Counted from the first letter of the stretch, positions 26,283 through 35,234 are shown. The stretch is DNA of 64,000 bases from a bacterium 1xD42-87 (GCA_003611805.1 RAYM01000018.1:1-64000); one strand, 5' to 3'. Translations and numbers: made by a program. Notes: a model not told the origin generated them from the letters alone.

Positions 26283-27145
26283 GCCCGTGTACCTCCCCTG
26301 TGAAACAATCTATGGCACAGATTCACGCATCCCCTGAACAGAGCGGGGAGCGCCGTACCTACCACCAGCACCATCAGCCAGACAAACACCAGACCGACCG
26401 CCACCATAATCAGACCGCCGCCGATCATGCTAAGCCCCCCGAGCGGCGCGCCGAATATCACCACAAATCCCGCGATCACCAGCGCGATACCAACCACCGT
26501 CAACACCACACCCACTGCCAAAAAGGCGACAAAAATACCGAGCAGCCCTGCCAATATACCTACGCCGCCGCCGAAAAGTCCACCCAGCACGCCAATCCAA
26601 ACCGGGGAGAGCAGAACTGCCAGCACGATAATCAGCGCAATCTGTCCGCCCGTCATAGGTTTCTTCTGTGGTGTACCCTGCGCATTTCCCTGACCACTTC
26701 CTGCCTGCTGTTGATAGCCATATGTGCCGCCTGCCCCGCTTGGCTGCTGACTATAAGCGCCATATGTGCTCCCCGCGCCGTTTGCCTGCTGACCGTAGGA
26801 ACCGTATGCACCGCTTCCCTGTGTGCCGCCCTGATAGGTGCCGCCAGCTCCCTGCGCATTTTCCTGCTGCCCATTAGTTGACATAAGCTGGTTTTTGTTC
26901 CTCTGTTCATAGCCGTGGAAACCGGACTCCGTAAACTCTCCCCCGTTTCCGCCGTCTGCAAGCCCTGCTTTAATCGACTTGGCAAGCTCCTCCGGCGAGC
27001 CCAGCGCCGCGATTACGCCCGCCTCATTTTCCTCGCCCGCGTCGTCAAAATATTCATTATAATAGGTAAGCGCCTCCTCCCGCTCCGCAGGCGGCACGTC
27101 CTGTAAAAGCGCGGTCAGTCTGCGCATAAATTCCGCTCTATTCAT
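26279..27145 (-). CDS. DUF1700 membrane protein with Gly/Tyr/Gln-rich linker
   Basis: 288 residues from the ATG at 27145. The alternative four codons upstream lies in GGAGG. The N-terminal DUF1700/HAAS helical domain (MNRAEFMRRLTALLQDVP, about 1-70) is followed by a low-complexity linker with imperfect repeats rich in Gly, Gln, Tyr and Ala (about 85-165) and then several membrane segments (about 170-275). HAAS domains usually face PadR-controlled sensing. Copy B of the pseudoknot element lies immediately upstream. Confidence 0.88.
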   Translation of the reverse strand: MNRAEFMRRLTALLQDVPPAEREEALTYYNEYFDDAGEENEAGVIAALGSPEELAKSIKAGLADGGNGGEFTESGFHGYEQRNKNQLMSTNGQQENAQGAGGTYQGGTQGSGAYGSYGQQANGAGSTYGAYSQQPSGAGGTYGYQQQAGSGQGNAQGTPQKKPMTGGQIALIIVLAVLLSPVWIGVLGGLFGGGVGILAGLLGIFVAFLAVGVVLTVVGIALVIAGFVVIFGAPLGGLSMIGGGLIMVAVGLVFVWLMVLVVGTALPALFRGCVNLCHRLFHRGGTRA

Positions 27146-27160
27146 TTTCTCCTCCATTCT

Positions 27161-27245
27161 GAAGCGTTAAGCTGAAGAAACGCGAGCAAAATATCAGATT
27201 TTGCTCTGCAATCAGAGAAATTTGTGACGCTCCTACACAAATTTC
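27161..27245 (-). repeat. Intra-operonic pseudoknot element, copy B
   Basis: A 10-bp hairpin (fwd GAAATTTGTG 27217-27226 with CACAAATTTC 27236-27245) has a 9-base loop containing ACGCTCC (fwd 27227-27233). In the transcript this pairs with the strand at fwd GAAGCGT (27161-27167) with one G-U. That strand is five bases before the GGAGG of the DUF1700 gene. An inner hairpin (GAGCAAAAT 27184-27192, ATTTTGCTC 27198-27206) closely matches copy A. Confidence 0.75.
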
Positions 27246-27246
27246 C

Positions 27247-27283
27247 GATTGAAAAATAAGGTCATCAGACTTATTTTTCAATC
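27247..27283 (-). other. Long hairpin at the 3' end of padR
   Basis: GATTGAAAAATAAG (27247-27260) and its perfect complement (27270-27283) overlap the last codons of padR. No T-run follows, so it is more likely an mRNA processing or stability hairpin, or a leaky terminator, than a full stop. Confidence 0.6.
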
Positions 27284-27600
27284 TTCAGTCCTCCCTCAAA
27301 GATACTGTTCAATTTGGCAGAATACCGATACCATTCGCTGATGTAAAGATTGAGCTGCGCCCTCCCCTTCTCCGTAATCCTGTAGTAGCGCCTGTTCCTT
27401 CCCGCACATTCCATGTCGTAAATCTGCAGGCACTCGTCCTTCTGCAGCCTTCGCAGAACCGGGTACAGGGTAGACTCGGAAATCTCTATGACCAGCCGCA
27501 CCTCCTGCGTAATCTTGTAGCCATAGGTTCCTTCCGTCTCATGGGACACAACAGCCAGCACGATGGCGTCCAACAATGCCGCACCTGTGTTAAAAACCAT
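27271..27600 (-). CDS. PadR-family transcriptional regulator
   Basis: 109 residues from the ATG after GGAG, the normal length for small PadR proteins. An upstream extension is rejected. A winged helix (YGYKITQEVRLVIEISESTLYPVLRRLQKDECLQ) with the wing (GRNRRYYRITEKG) is followed by a dimerisation helix. It probably represses its own operon (PadR, DUF1700, DUF4097, perhaps PspC) through the palindrome at 27703-27729 downstream of its promoter. Confidence 0.93.
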   Translation of the reverse strand: MVFNTGAALLDAIVLAVVSHETEGTYGYKITQEVRLVIEISESTLYPVLRRLQKDECLQIYDMECAGRNRRYYRITEKGRAQLNLYISEWYRYSAKLNSIFEGGLKIEK

Positions 27601-27702
27601 GTAAATGACTCCTTTCTTCCTTTTTACATATTTCATTGTCATCGCTTTCGGAGTTATCCTCCCTTCAATCACCTCTGTTGTTTTATAATATTATTGATTT
27701 AT

Positions 27703-27768
27703 ACAATATTATATGCTGTATAATATTGTTTCTACACATACTATATGATATATAATATTGTTTGTCAA
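27703..27768 (-). promoter_or_regulatory. padR promoter and perfect palindromic operator
   Basis: TTGACA (fwd 27763-27768), 17 bases, TATAGT (fwd 27740-27745). Downstream, ACAATATTATA and its exact inverted copy lie at 27703-27713 and 27719-27729 with a 5-base spacer. Extra half-sites (TATAATATTG at 27751-27760, TATAATATTA near 27683) overlap or flank the promoter. This suits cooperative PadR autorepression. Confidence 0.8.
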
Positions 27769-28006
27769 CAAATATTTAAATTTTTCTTTTCATGTTTGGA
27801 TGGCATTCCCACACACGCCCGTAAAATCAATGATTCCACGGCTCAAGCAGGCACTTGCTACACCATTTTTGAAAGAACCTTGAGTAACAATAGTGCAAAG
27901 ACTAAAAAATAATTGTACTGAAAAATAAGTCCATGATGATAGCATTAAACTAAGTAATAGATAGAAATTATGTATTAGTTTCTGTTAAAAGAAAGCAGTA
28001 GAATAG

Positions 28007-28034
28007 TTGACTTTTTTTGTGTGTAATGTATAAT
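28007..28034 (+). promoter_or_regulatory. Promoter of the ParA-like gene
   Basis: TTGACT (28007-28012), 16 bases, TATAAT (28029-28034), about 60 bases before the start codon. The A+T-rich stretch 27780-28006 holds no gene I can support. Confidence 0.7.
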
Positions 28035-28097
28035 CAAATTAGTTTTACATATAATAGCGAAAACAGTAAAACTAATATCATAAAAGGAGGAGCTAAA

Positions 28098-29135
28098 ATG
28101 TCTATAAATGCAATAATAAATAGACAATATGCTATTGCAAATAATCAAGCAGATCCTATTGACCTGCCTAAACAACGAATTTATGCAATGTGCAATTTAC
28201 GAGGGGGAATTGGAAAAACAACATTATCTTTTAATTTAAGCTATTTGGTGGATAATTTGTTGTCCGTAGACACTTGTCCGCAAGGAAATCTTTCCTTTTT
28301 TTATGATAATAATTACTATGCAGCACAACAAACAAATGTAAAAGATATGTTATTGCCGTATTTGGTTCCAGGACTTGGAAAAGCAACAAGGGTAGCTTCC
28401 TATATCGGCGCAACAAATCAATATTTTTCAAACAAAAATAATTTTTTTATTCCTTCATCCGAAGAATTGTATTTATTACCATCACAGTTGATTACAGCTA
28501 TTAACCAAACAACGGGACTTCAACAAATGCAAAAGGAACAGGCATTGAAGAGTATTTTATATTCTTTAAAAACTGAGATTGAAAGAGAGCTTTCGGAAAA
28601 TGATTTAGATAAATGTATTATAGATACATCTCCATTTTTTGCGGGAGCAACACAACTTGCATGGTACGCTGCAGATGCGTTGGTAATACCCGTTCGCACA
28701 GACCAACAATCAATTAAATCGCTTGAGCTGTTAATTAATACTTTGAGCAGCCCACAAAGTGAATTTAGAAAGTATTTGCCGGAAAATGATATGAATGTTC
28801 CAAAAATACAGATGGTCGTTTTAACTCATTGCGGATGGTCTACAGTAGCCGGTGCTAGAAATGAACCAAACCAACAAACAAAAGTTTATTTAAAAAAGGT
28901 TTATGATATTTTGTCTAAGCATAGGACTTTGTTATCAACAAATGCTCCAGAGAACCATTTGTTTATGCTTGACGATTTCCTTGGTTCTGGTCGAATATCT
29001 TCCATTGAATCGAAACCGATGGAATTATTACAAGAGGGAGAAACAAAAGTAATTGACAGGGTACGGGTAAGTGTGAATAAATCAGTTGACAAATGTAAAA
29101 ATCAGCTAAAATTCATTGCACAGCAACTTTGGTGA
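28098..29135 (+). CDS. Orphan ParA-like ATPase
   Basis: 345 residues from the ATG after AGGAGG. The deviant Walker A (LRGGIGKTTLSFNL, about 36-49) and the CIIDTSPFF Walker B-like strand mark the ParA/MinD/Soj family (AAA_31). The switch region VDTCPQGNLS is also present. Such ATPases normally segregate plasmids or position phage or conjugative elements with a partner ParB. No partner gene follows. Codon use and base composition are far richer in A+T than in the flanking genes, and it has its own promoter, so it was probably acquired from a mobile element. Confidence 0.85.
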   Translation: MSINAIINRQYAIANNQADPIDLPKQRIYAMCNLRGGIGKTTLSFNLSYLVDNLLSVDTCPQGNLSFFYDNNYYAAQQTNVKDMLLPYLVPGLGKATRVASYIGATNQYFSNKNNFFIPSSEELYLLPSQLITAINQTTGLQQMQKEQALKSILYSLKTEIERELSENDLDKCIIDTSPFFAGATQLAWYAADALVIPVRTDQQSIKSLELLINTLSSPQSEFRKYLPENDMNVPKIQMVVLTHCGWSTVAGARNEPNQQTKVYLKKVYDILSKHRTLLSTNAPENHLFMLDDFLGSGRISSIESKPMELLQEGETKVIDRVRVSVNKSVDKCKNQLKFIAQQLW

Positions 29136-29146
29136 AAAAACATCAA

Positions 29147-29183
29147 TGGGCTTTCCGCCGCCATTTCACAGACGGAAAGCCCA
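29147..29183. terminator. Hairpin between convergent genes
   Basis: TGGGCTTTCCG (29147-29157) pairs perfectly with its complement at 29173-29183. Leftward it is followed by ATTGATGTTTTTTC, so it can end the ABC-2 operon and probably also the ParA-like gene. Confidence 0.65.
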
Positions 29184-29192
29184 CCATCTCCA

Positions 29193-29849
29193 TCAGTATT
29201 CCTTTTTCTTAAACACCCACACCGTCAGCGGGCAGGACACCGCAAACGCCGCCGCGCTGCATGCCACCATAAAAATACCACTCATAACAATTTGTCTTGC
29301 CGTCATATTTTCCGGATATACCTTATTGACCAAAGTGGTTAATCCCATAAAAATACCGATTCCCCCGAGCAGGCTGACGATCATAATCACTGTGCTGCGC
29401 TCCTCCCCGCCCAGAAAATACATGGGAAAGAAAACCGCCCCCACAAAGAGGCTTACCCCGATCCCCGTCACAAACAGCATAAAAATATCCGTATCTTTAT
29501 CAAAGGGATAGCCATGCAGCGCGACAGACAGGGCGACTCCCATCCCCGCAAACGTGATTCCCACTGCCAGCCACAAAAGCTGGCTCACAAAAAAGCTCTT
29601 CACAATATCCATTCTCTTAACCGGAGCAGTCAATTTGTATTTTTCCCATTTTGTCGCGCTTTCCTTTCTGATACTGGCTGCCGAGCTAAAAGGAAAGCCT
29701 ATCATCACCAGCATTAAATAGGAAATAAGAAGCGACGGGACCGCATTGTCCATGGCGACCACAAAAACGCCCAGCAAGACCGCAACCACCGTAAACGCTT
29801 TCGCATCCGCAAGCGTCACATAAAAGTTATTTCTCAAAAGTCTTCTCAT
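29193..29849 (-). CDS. ABC-2 type transporter permease
   Basis: 218 residues with six likely membrane segments and the ABC-2 (ABC2_membrane_5-like) pattern, including SAASIRKESATKWEKYKLTAP in the first cytoplasmic loop. The start overlaps the ATPase stop by ATGA. It forms the membrane part of an exporter with the ATPase encoded at 29846-30712. The substrate is unknown; GntR/YtrA-type operons often serve peptide or antibiotic export. Confidence 0.88.
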   Translation of the reverse strand: MRRLLRNNFYVTLADAKAFTVVAVLLGVFVVAMDNAVPSLLISYLMLVMIGFPFSSAASIRKESATKWEKYKLTAPVKRMDIVKSFFVSQLLWLAVGITFAGMGVALSVALHGYPFDKDTDIFMLFVTGIGVSLFVGAVFFPMYFLGGEERSTVIMIVSLLGGIGIFMGLTTLVNKVYPENMTARQIVMSGIFMVACSAAAFAVSCPLTVWVFKKKEY

Positions 29850-30712
29850 ACCCTCTCCCCCTTCACTAACAGCAGCATAATCTCATCCACAGAAGTATGA
29901 TCCGCCACCACATCCTTATATTTTTTCTGCGCTGCCTTGCCGTCCGCCACCAACACATCAATCTGCGTATCCCGCTTCCGGTAAGCCAAAATGTCCTCCT
30001 TGTCCAGCGCCTGAAACTGGCTCTCCTTACAGCGCAGCACCGCATACTGATAAATCAGCTCGTCCTTCGCCGCCGTCAAAATCAGCCTTCCGTTGTGAAT
30101 AAAGGTAATGTAATCCGCCACCTTTTCCAGATCGCTTGTGATATGGGACGACAGCAGGATGGCATGGTTTTCCTCCTGCACAAATTCCAGAAAAACATCC
30201 AGCATATCATCCCGCATCACCGGGTCCAGCCCGCTTGTCGCCTCGTCCAGAATCAAAAGCTCGGGATGGTGCGAGAGCGCGGCGGCAATTGCCAGCTTCA
30301 TGGTCATCCCCCTGGAGTAGTGCATGATCTTTTGCTTTGACGGTAACTGAAATCTTTCAAGATAGTCCCGGAACAACGGCTCATCCCAATTCTGATAAAG
30401 CCTCGCCATCACCTTCGACAACTGCTTCGCCGTCCAGAACCCCGGGAAGTTATCCCCGTCGTAGACCACGCCGATCTTCTCCCTGATATCGGTATCCCCG
30501 TCGCCCATTTCCTCACCGAAGAGCTTTACCGTGCCGCCGTCCTTTGCCGCCGTATTTAAAATACAGTTAATGGTCGTCGTCTTGCCCGCGCCGTTTTCCC
30601 CCACAAACCCGAGAATCGAACCATATGGCAGAGAAAAAGAAATCTGATCCAGCGTAAAATCCGATTTCGGGTACGACTTGGTAAGATTGTGTAATTCTAA
30701 TATATTCTCCAT
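29846..30712 (-). CDS. ABC transporter ATP-binding protein
   Basis: 288 residues from the ATG at 30712. Two in-frame ATGs upstream have weaker sites. Walker A is GENGAGKTTT, the signature is the variant YSRGMTMK instead of LSGGQ, and Walker B is LLILDEATSGLD. A C-terminal extension of about 80 residues is usual for YtrB-like subunits. It is the second gene of a GntR-ATPase-permease operon. Confidence 0.92.
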   Translation of the reverse strand: MENILELHNLTKSYPKSDFTLDQISFSLPYGSILGFVGENGAGKTTTINCILNTAAKDGGTVKLFGEEMGDGDTDIREKIGVVYDGDNFPGFWTAKQLSKVMARLYQNWDEPLFRDYLERFQLPSKQKIMHYSRGMTMKLAIAAALSHHPELLILDEATSGLDPVMRDDMLDVFLEFVQEENHAILLSSHITSDLEKVADYITFIHNGRLILTAAKDELIYQYAVLRCKESQFQALDKEDILAYRKRDTQIDVLVADGKAAQKKYKDVVADHTSVDEIMLLLVKGERV

Positions 30713-30744
30713 ATGCCCTTTCCTTTCCTTCATATATGTTCCCC

Positions 30745-31122
30745 TCATTCCGCATCCTCGTAAAACAAAGCCAATATTTTCGTCAGCCTTTCTAACGGAA
30801 TATTGCTCGTCCTACCGATCTCCGCAGCCGCCTGCAGATGCTCTTCCGCCATCCTCTGCTGTTCCTCCTGATATAATTCCCTGTTCTGCGCCGCCACAAA
30901 GCTGCCCCTGCCCACCGCCGTGTCGATAAATCCGTCCCGCTGCAGCTCCTCGTATGCCTTCTGCACCGTAATGACGCTGACGTGGATGGACTTCGCCAGA
31001 GCGCGCATGGAAGGAATGGATTCTCCCGGCTGCAGTTCTCCGCTCATTATCATTGCCTTAATCTGCGACGTGATCTGCTCATAAATCGGTTTATTGGCAT
31101 TGTTGCTGATAATGATCTCCAC
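30745..31122 (-). CDS. GntR-family regulator, YtrA type
   Basis: 125 residues from a GTG preceded by GGAG. An ATG frame 42 bases upstream overlaps the operator region and lacks a site. It has an N-terminal winged helix (PIYEQITSQIKAMIMSGEL..., VSVITVQKAYEELQRDGFI, GRGSFV) and only a short C-terminal dimerisation tail, as in YtrA. It probably represses its operon through TGTACTT palindromes at its own promoter. Confidence 0.93.
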   Translation of the reverse strand: MEIIISNNANKPIYEQITSQIKAMIMSGELQPGESIPSMRALAKSIHVSVITVQKAYEELQRDGFIDTAVGRGSFVAAQNRELYQEEQQRMAEEHLQAAAEIGRTSNIPLERLTKILALFYEDAE

Positions 31123-31143
31123 TGTTTTCTCCTTTCTCAAAAT

Positions 31144-31200
31144 TGTACTTAATGTACTTATCATACAAGTACATTATAGCACTTATTTTCTTCCTGTCAA
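31144..31200 (-). promoter_or_regulatory. gntR operon promoter and operator
   Basis: TTGACA (fwd 31195-31200), 16 bases, TATAAT (fwd 31173-31178). The inverted repeat TGTACTT-N7-AAGTACA (31153-31173) begins at the -10, and a further TGTACTT half-site is at 31144-31150. Confidence 0.8.
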
Positions 31201-31547
31201 CATACAAATCGGAGACAGGCTTGTAAATGACATATCCGTAATTTATAATGAAAATAAATCGGAAATACGGCGGATGGTCATATGACGGTGACGGCAATGC
31301 CTTACAGACAAATTTCAAGAACTGCTGCCCGATGATAAAAGCGGATGCGGATCAGCGAAAGCACAGCCCGGTAAAAATCGGAGTCAGGACGGAGAATCCC
31401 CTGTTCCGCTAAGATATGCGGCTGATTGGGAAGGCTGCTCGTCCATCGGCGGTTTTGCATTCTGGATTCAGGATTGCCGCCCGATCGCCATATTACACCA
31501 GCAAACATAATCCCTATTCACATATGTAAAAGGAGCTTTTACTCACC
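31201..31547. other. Intergenic stretch without a recognisable gene
   Basis: About 350 bases between the gntR promoter and azlC. Frames on both strands are short and have no ribosome site. Composition matches neighbouring coding DNA, so it may hold a decayed gene. An AGGAG site for azlC is at its right end. Confidence 0.5.
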
Positions 31548-32324
31548 ATGACGACTGAAAATAAAATCTGCTTCCAGCACGGGATGCGGGATGGCAGCCC
31601 GATCGCGCTCGGTTATTTCGCGGTGGCGTTCACGCTGGGCATCGCCGCCAGAAACGCGGGACTCTCCGCCATACAGGCACTGATCGCCAGCGCCCTGAAC
31701 AACGCCTCGGCCGGGGAGTACGCGGGATTCGCCCTGATCGCGGCAGGGAGCAGCTATCTGGAAACAGCTATAATGACTTTAGTGGTCAACGCAAGATACC
31801 TTCTCATGTCCTGCGCCCTCAGCCAGAAACTGAAACCGGACACGCATCTTCGCCACCGGATGCTGATTGCCTACGACGTGACCGACGAAATTTTCGGCAT
31901 CTGCGTGGCACAGCCGGGATATCTGAATCCATGGTACGCCTACGGCGCCATCGTGGTGGCGATTCCCGGATGGGCTCTCGGTACTTTTTTCGGCGTAATT
32001 ATGGGAAATGTGCTGCCGACCAGAATGGTCAGCGCTTTGAGCGTAGGGCTCTATGGTATGTTTCTGGCAATCATCATTCCACCCGCCAGAAAAAACCGGG
32101 TGATTGCAGGGGTGGTGGCTGTCGGTTTTGCAGCGAGTTTCCTCGTAAACCGCCTGCCTCTGTTTGACGGTGTTTCCACTGGGATAAAGACGATCGCCCT
32201 CACTATCGTGCTGGCGCTTGCCGCGGCGGTCCTGTTCCCGACTGATGCAGTCAATTCTGACAAAAAATCGAGTGTGCCGGCGCCCGATTCCAATTATGAG
32301 CAAAAGAAAGATGAGGTATATTAG
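31548..32324 (+). CDS. azlC: AzlC-family branched-chain amino acid exporter, large subunit
   Basis: 258 residues. It has the family opening DGSPIALGYFAVAFTLGIAA and about five to six membrane segments with conserved GEYAGFALIAAG and VVNARYLLMSCALSQ. A polar Lys/Asp-rich tail of about 25 residues is at the C-terminus. AzlC and AzlD together export branched-chain amino acids and analogues. It is followed two bases later by azlD. Confidence 0.93.
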   Translation: MTTENKICFQHGMRDGSPIALGYFAVAFTLGIAARNAGLSAIQALIASALNNASAGEYAGFALIAAGSSYLETAIMTLVVNARYLLMSCALSQKLKPDTHLRHRMLIAYDVTDEIFGICVAQPGYLNPWYAYGAIVVAIPGWALGTFFGVIMGNVLPTRMVSALSVGLYGMFLAIIIPPARKNRVIAGVVAVGFAASFLVNRLPLFDGVSTGIKTIALTIVLALAAAVLFPTDAVNSDKKSSVPAPDSNYEQKKDEVY

Positions 32325-32326
32325 AA

Positions 32327-32638
32327 ATGGAACACAATATCTGGCTTTATCTTCTGGTGATGGCAGCAGTCTCCTACCTGATCCGCATGGCGCCCCTGGT
32401 CCTGATCCGCAGGGAAATCACCAACAAATATCTGCGCTCGTTCCTCTTTTATGTGCCTTACGCGACGTTGGCAGTTATGACGTTTCCTGCCATCATGGAA
32501 GCTACGCAGGTGCCCGCAGCCGGGCTGTGTGCCCTGATCGCAGGCATCATCCTCGCCTGGAAGGGCTGCAGCCTCTTTCAGGTCGCCGTGTTCTGCTGCG
32601 CCGTCGCGTTTCTGGTGGAGCTACTGCCTTTCTTCTAA
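32327..32638 (+). CDS. azlD: AzlD-family small subunit
   Basis: 103 residues, three membrane segments, with the family pattern SYLIRMAPLVLIRREITNKYLRSFL and VPYATLAVMTFPA. It starts two bases after the azlC stop and acts with it. Confidence 0.92.
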   Translation: MEHNIWLYLLVMAAVSYLIRMAPLVLIRREITNKYLRSFLFYVPYATLAVMTFPAIMEATQVPAAGLCALIAGIILAWKGCSLFQVAVFCCAVAFLVELLPFF

Positions 32639-32646
32639 AATAAAAA

Positions 32647-32700
32647 ATGAAGCGGCGGCGCACACAATTCAAAGAATGGTCTGCACTGTCGCAGCTTCAC
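32647..32700 (+). terminator. Probable azlCD terminator
   Basis: GAAGCGGCG...GCAC and its near complement GTGC/CGCAGCTTC form an imperfect hairpin after azlD. The T-run is poor, so it is a weak call. Confidence 0.4.
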
Positions 32701-32740
32701 ATAAATATAAAAATCAGCATGAATCCGCCCACCCGGACGC

Positions 32741-32992
32741 TTAGAAAAGATTCACCTTCCCCACCACGCCGTCGTTGATGACATAGTATGCCGTAAAATC
32801 CTCGGGCTTTACATAGATCTGCATGTTTTCGATGGAGTCCTCTTTGTATCCCTTGGCAAAATAATGTGCCTTGACTCTTTCGGTCACATCGTCCATATTT
32901 ACCTCGTACTCACGGTACTGTAAAATGACTTCCGTGTCGATTTCCTTCTTCCCCTCTGCCTTTGTCTGTACATCTGCTTTTGTATTTTCCAT
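32741..32992 (-). CDS. DUF6465 family protein
   Basis: 83 residues. A Lys/Glu-rich N-terminus (about 1-20) leads into a compact alpha/beta part with VILQYREYEVNMDDVTERVK and IYVKPEDFTAYYVIND. This matches the short DUF6465 proteins of Clostridia; no function is known. It is a single leftward gene between two rightward ones. Confidence 0.8.
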   Translation of the reverse strand: MENTKADVQTKAEGKKEIDTEVILQYREYEVNMDDVTERVKAHYFAKGYKEDSIENMQIYVKPEDFTAYYVINDGVVGKVNLF

Positions 32993-33173
32993 TGCGCGCT
33001 CCCCTTTCTTATTGTCGCTCCCGCTTTTTGTAGAATTCCATTCATGTTAGTATACCACAATCAGAATAATCTCTCAATCAAAAAGTTTTCCCCGTAATTG
33101 TTATGCCCCGTAATTGTTACTGTGCGTATTTTATGCTATACTTTCTTAGAAAACAGCCACAGGAGAAAAGCAT

Positions 33174-33656
33174 ATGAAAAGCAGAGAAGAAAAAACCAAC
33201 GCCATCCGGCTTCTGGAACAGAAGAAGCTGCCGTTTAAAGTGCACGATTATTCACAGTCTGACGCCGTAAACGGCATGGAAATTGCGGATTATTTACACG
33301 AAAATCCCGACCGTGTCTTTAAAACGTTAGTCACTGTCGGCAAATCCGCCAGTCACTATGTTTTTCTTGTGCCTGTAAGCCGGGAACTGGATCTGAAAAA
33401 GGCCGCAAAAGCGGTGAATGAAAAAAGTATCGACATGATAAAATCGAAGGAACTGCTGCCGCTCACAGGCTACATCCACGGCGGCTGCTCACCTGTCGGT
33501 ATGAAAAAGTTCTTCCCGACCATCATTGACGAAAGCGCGGAAATTTTTGACGAAATCTTTTTCAGCGGCGGCAAAATCGGGCTGCAGATTGAGATGAGTC
33601 TTTCGGAACTGCGGAAAGTCATTACTTTCAAGCTGGCGGATATTGCTGCTCCGTAA
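33174..33656 (+). CDS. ybaK: Cys-tRNA(Pro)/Cys-tRNA deacylase
   Basis: 160 residues, the usual length. YbaK/EbsC proteins hydrolyse Cys mischarged onto tRNA-Pro. The conserved catalytic-lysine region FKTLVTVGKSASHYVFLVPV and the GGCSPVGMKK loop are present. AGGAG precedes the ATG. It is a single gene with its own A+T-rich promoter region, convergent with trkH. Confidence 0.93.
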   Translation: MKSREEKTNAIRLLEQKKLPFKVHDYSQSDAVNGMEIADYLHENPDRVFKTLVTVGKSASHYVFLVPVSRELDLKKAAKAVNEKSIDMIKSKELLPLTGYIHGGCSPVGMKKFFPTIIDESAEIFDEIFFSGGKIGLQIEMSLSELRKVITFKLADIAAP

Positions 33657-33698
33657 TCCGATATGCCAGCCCCACACTTCCGCAGCGCAGAGAATATC

Positions 33699-35153
33699 TT
33701 ATCTCCCGGTCCATGTACTTCTCGAAAACAGAATTAATATCGGAAAAATCTCCAGACGCCCAGCCAGCATGTCCACGATGAGAAGCAGCTTGGACAAAAG
33801 CCCGTAATCTCCAAAATTGCATGTCGGTCCCACGCTCTCCAGCCCAGGACCGATATTGTTAAAGCATGCCAGCACCGCCGAGAAATTCGTCATCGGCGAA
33901 AACCCGTCTATGGAAATCACAATAAAGCTGAATACAATAATAAAAGCGTATGCCGCCAGATAGGCGTTCGTATTGTCAAGTACCTTCTCCGTCACCATCT
34001 CCCCGTTCACACGCACCACCTGTACCTTCTGTGGATGAAGGATCTGCCGCACATTGCGGCGCAGACTCTTGATCAGCAGGAGGGTCCGTCCACATTTAAA
34101 GCCGCCGCCGGTACTTCCTGCGCAAGCGCCCACAATCATAAGCCCCAGAAGAATTGCCCTGGAAAAACTCGGCCACAAGTCAAAATCCGTAGTCGCGAAA
34201 CCGGTAGTCGTCATAATGCTTGCGACCTGAAACGCCGCATGGCGGACAGTCTCCCCGACTGTTTTGTAAAGCCCACGAACGTTCCACGCAATCAGCACAA
34301 TGCTCGCCAGCGCTGTTCCCAGATAAAAACGCAGCTCCTCATCCTTAAATACATTTTTCACCTGACGGATCGCCAGCATATAGTAACAGCTGAAATTCAC
34401 GCCGAACAGCAGCATAAATACGGTACACACATTCTGCAGATAGGGGCTGTATCCGGCAATGCTGTCATTCTTGACGCCAAAACCGCCCGTTCCCGCCGTC
34501 CCGAATGCCGTACAGAGCGAATCAAACAGCGGCATACCGCCAATCAGCAGAAAGACCACATTCAGTATGGTCAGGAAAAAATAGATAAAATACAGGAGCT
34601 TTGCTGAGTCCTTCATCTTGGGCACAAGCTTCTCCACCTTGGGTCCGGGGCTTTCCGCCCGCAGAAGATGCATCGTGTAACCGTCGCTTTTCTCCCGTCC
34701 CCTGCCAATCGCCAGCACAAACACAAGCACGCCCATACCGCCCAGCCAATGCGTGAAGCTGCGCCAATAGAGATTCCCCATGGACAGCGGCTCCACCTCC
34801 GACAGAATGGACGCCCCTGTCGTGGTAAAGCCGGAAACCGTCTCAAAAAGCGCATCCACAAAACTTGGAATCTCCCCCGAAAAGTAGAAGGGCAAACAGC
34901 CGAGAAGACTCATCACAACCCAGCTCGCGCCGACGCAGACCAGTCCCTCCCTCGCGTAAAAACCCTTTTTCGCCTTCCTGCAGATCAGATACAGCAGCGC
35001 CGATGTCACCACTGTAATGACCATGCCGGTCAAAAAGCCAAACACAGCCTCCGACTCCTCGTGAAAAATACTGATCAGCAGCGCCGGAATCATAAATACC
35101 GCTTCCACCATAAGAATCCGGCTGATAAATTTTCCCATCATTCTATAATTCAT
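33699..35153 (-). CDS. trkH: TrkH-type potassium uptake protein
   Basis: 484 residues from ATG 35153. A GTG four codons upstream is possible. Eight or more membrane segments hold four pore-loop repeats (TTTGASIL, GTAGTGGFG, TTTGFATTDFD, and the last near NNIGPGLESVGP), the potassium selectivity elements of TrkH/KtrB. The C-terminus ends in the family's GRLEIFPILILFSRSTW. It is co-transcribed with trkA, 81 bases apart. Confidence 0.95.
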   Translation of the reverse strand: MNYRMMGKFISRILMVEAVFMIPALLISIFHEESEAVFGFLTGMVITVVTSALLYLICRKAKKGFYAREGLVCVGASWVVMSLLGCLPFYFSGEIPSFVDALFETVSGFTTTGASILSEVEPLSMGNLYWRSFTHWLGGMGVLVFVLAIGRGREKSDGYTMHLLRAESPGPKVEKLVPKMKDSAKLLYFIYFFLTILNVVFLLIGGMPLFDSLCTAFGTAGTGGFGVKNDSIAGYSPYLQNVCTVFMLLFGVNFSCYYMLAIRQVKNVFKDEELRFYLGTALASIVLIAWNVRGLYKTVGETVRHAAFQVASIMTTTGFATTDFDLWPSFSRAILLGLMIVGACAGSTGGGFKCGRTLLLIKSLRRNVRQILHPQKVQVVRVNGEMVTEKVLDNTNAYLAAYAFIIVFSFIVISIDGFSPMTNFSAVLACFNNIGPGLESVGPTCNFGDYGLLSKLLLIVDMLAGRLEIFPILILFSRSTWTGR

Positions 35154-35234
35154 ACGACTCACCACAATCCAATTAATGCGGAATATGTCCGTTTTATCGA
35201 CCTTCTCTTAAGCGAGATTTAGAAGTTCTTCCCA

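Noticed and set aside
27780-28006. Remnant gene left of the ParA-like gene
   Set aside because: An open stretch of about 40 codons ending near 27911 reads sensibly but has no start, ribosome site or family I recognise.
31302-31508. 68-codon frame before azlC
   Set aside because: No ribosome site and not protein-like.
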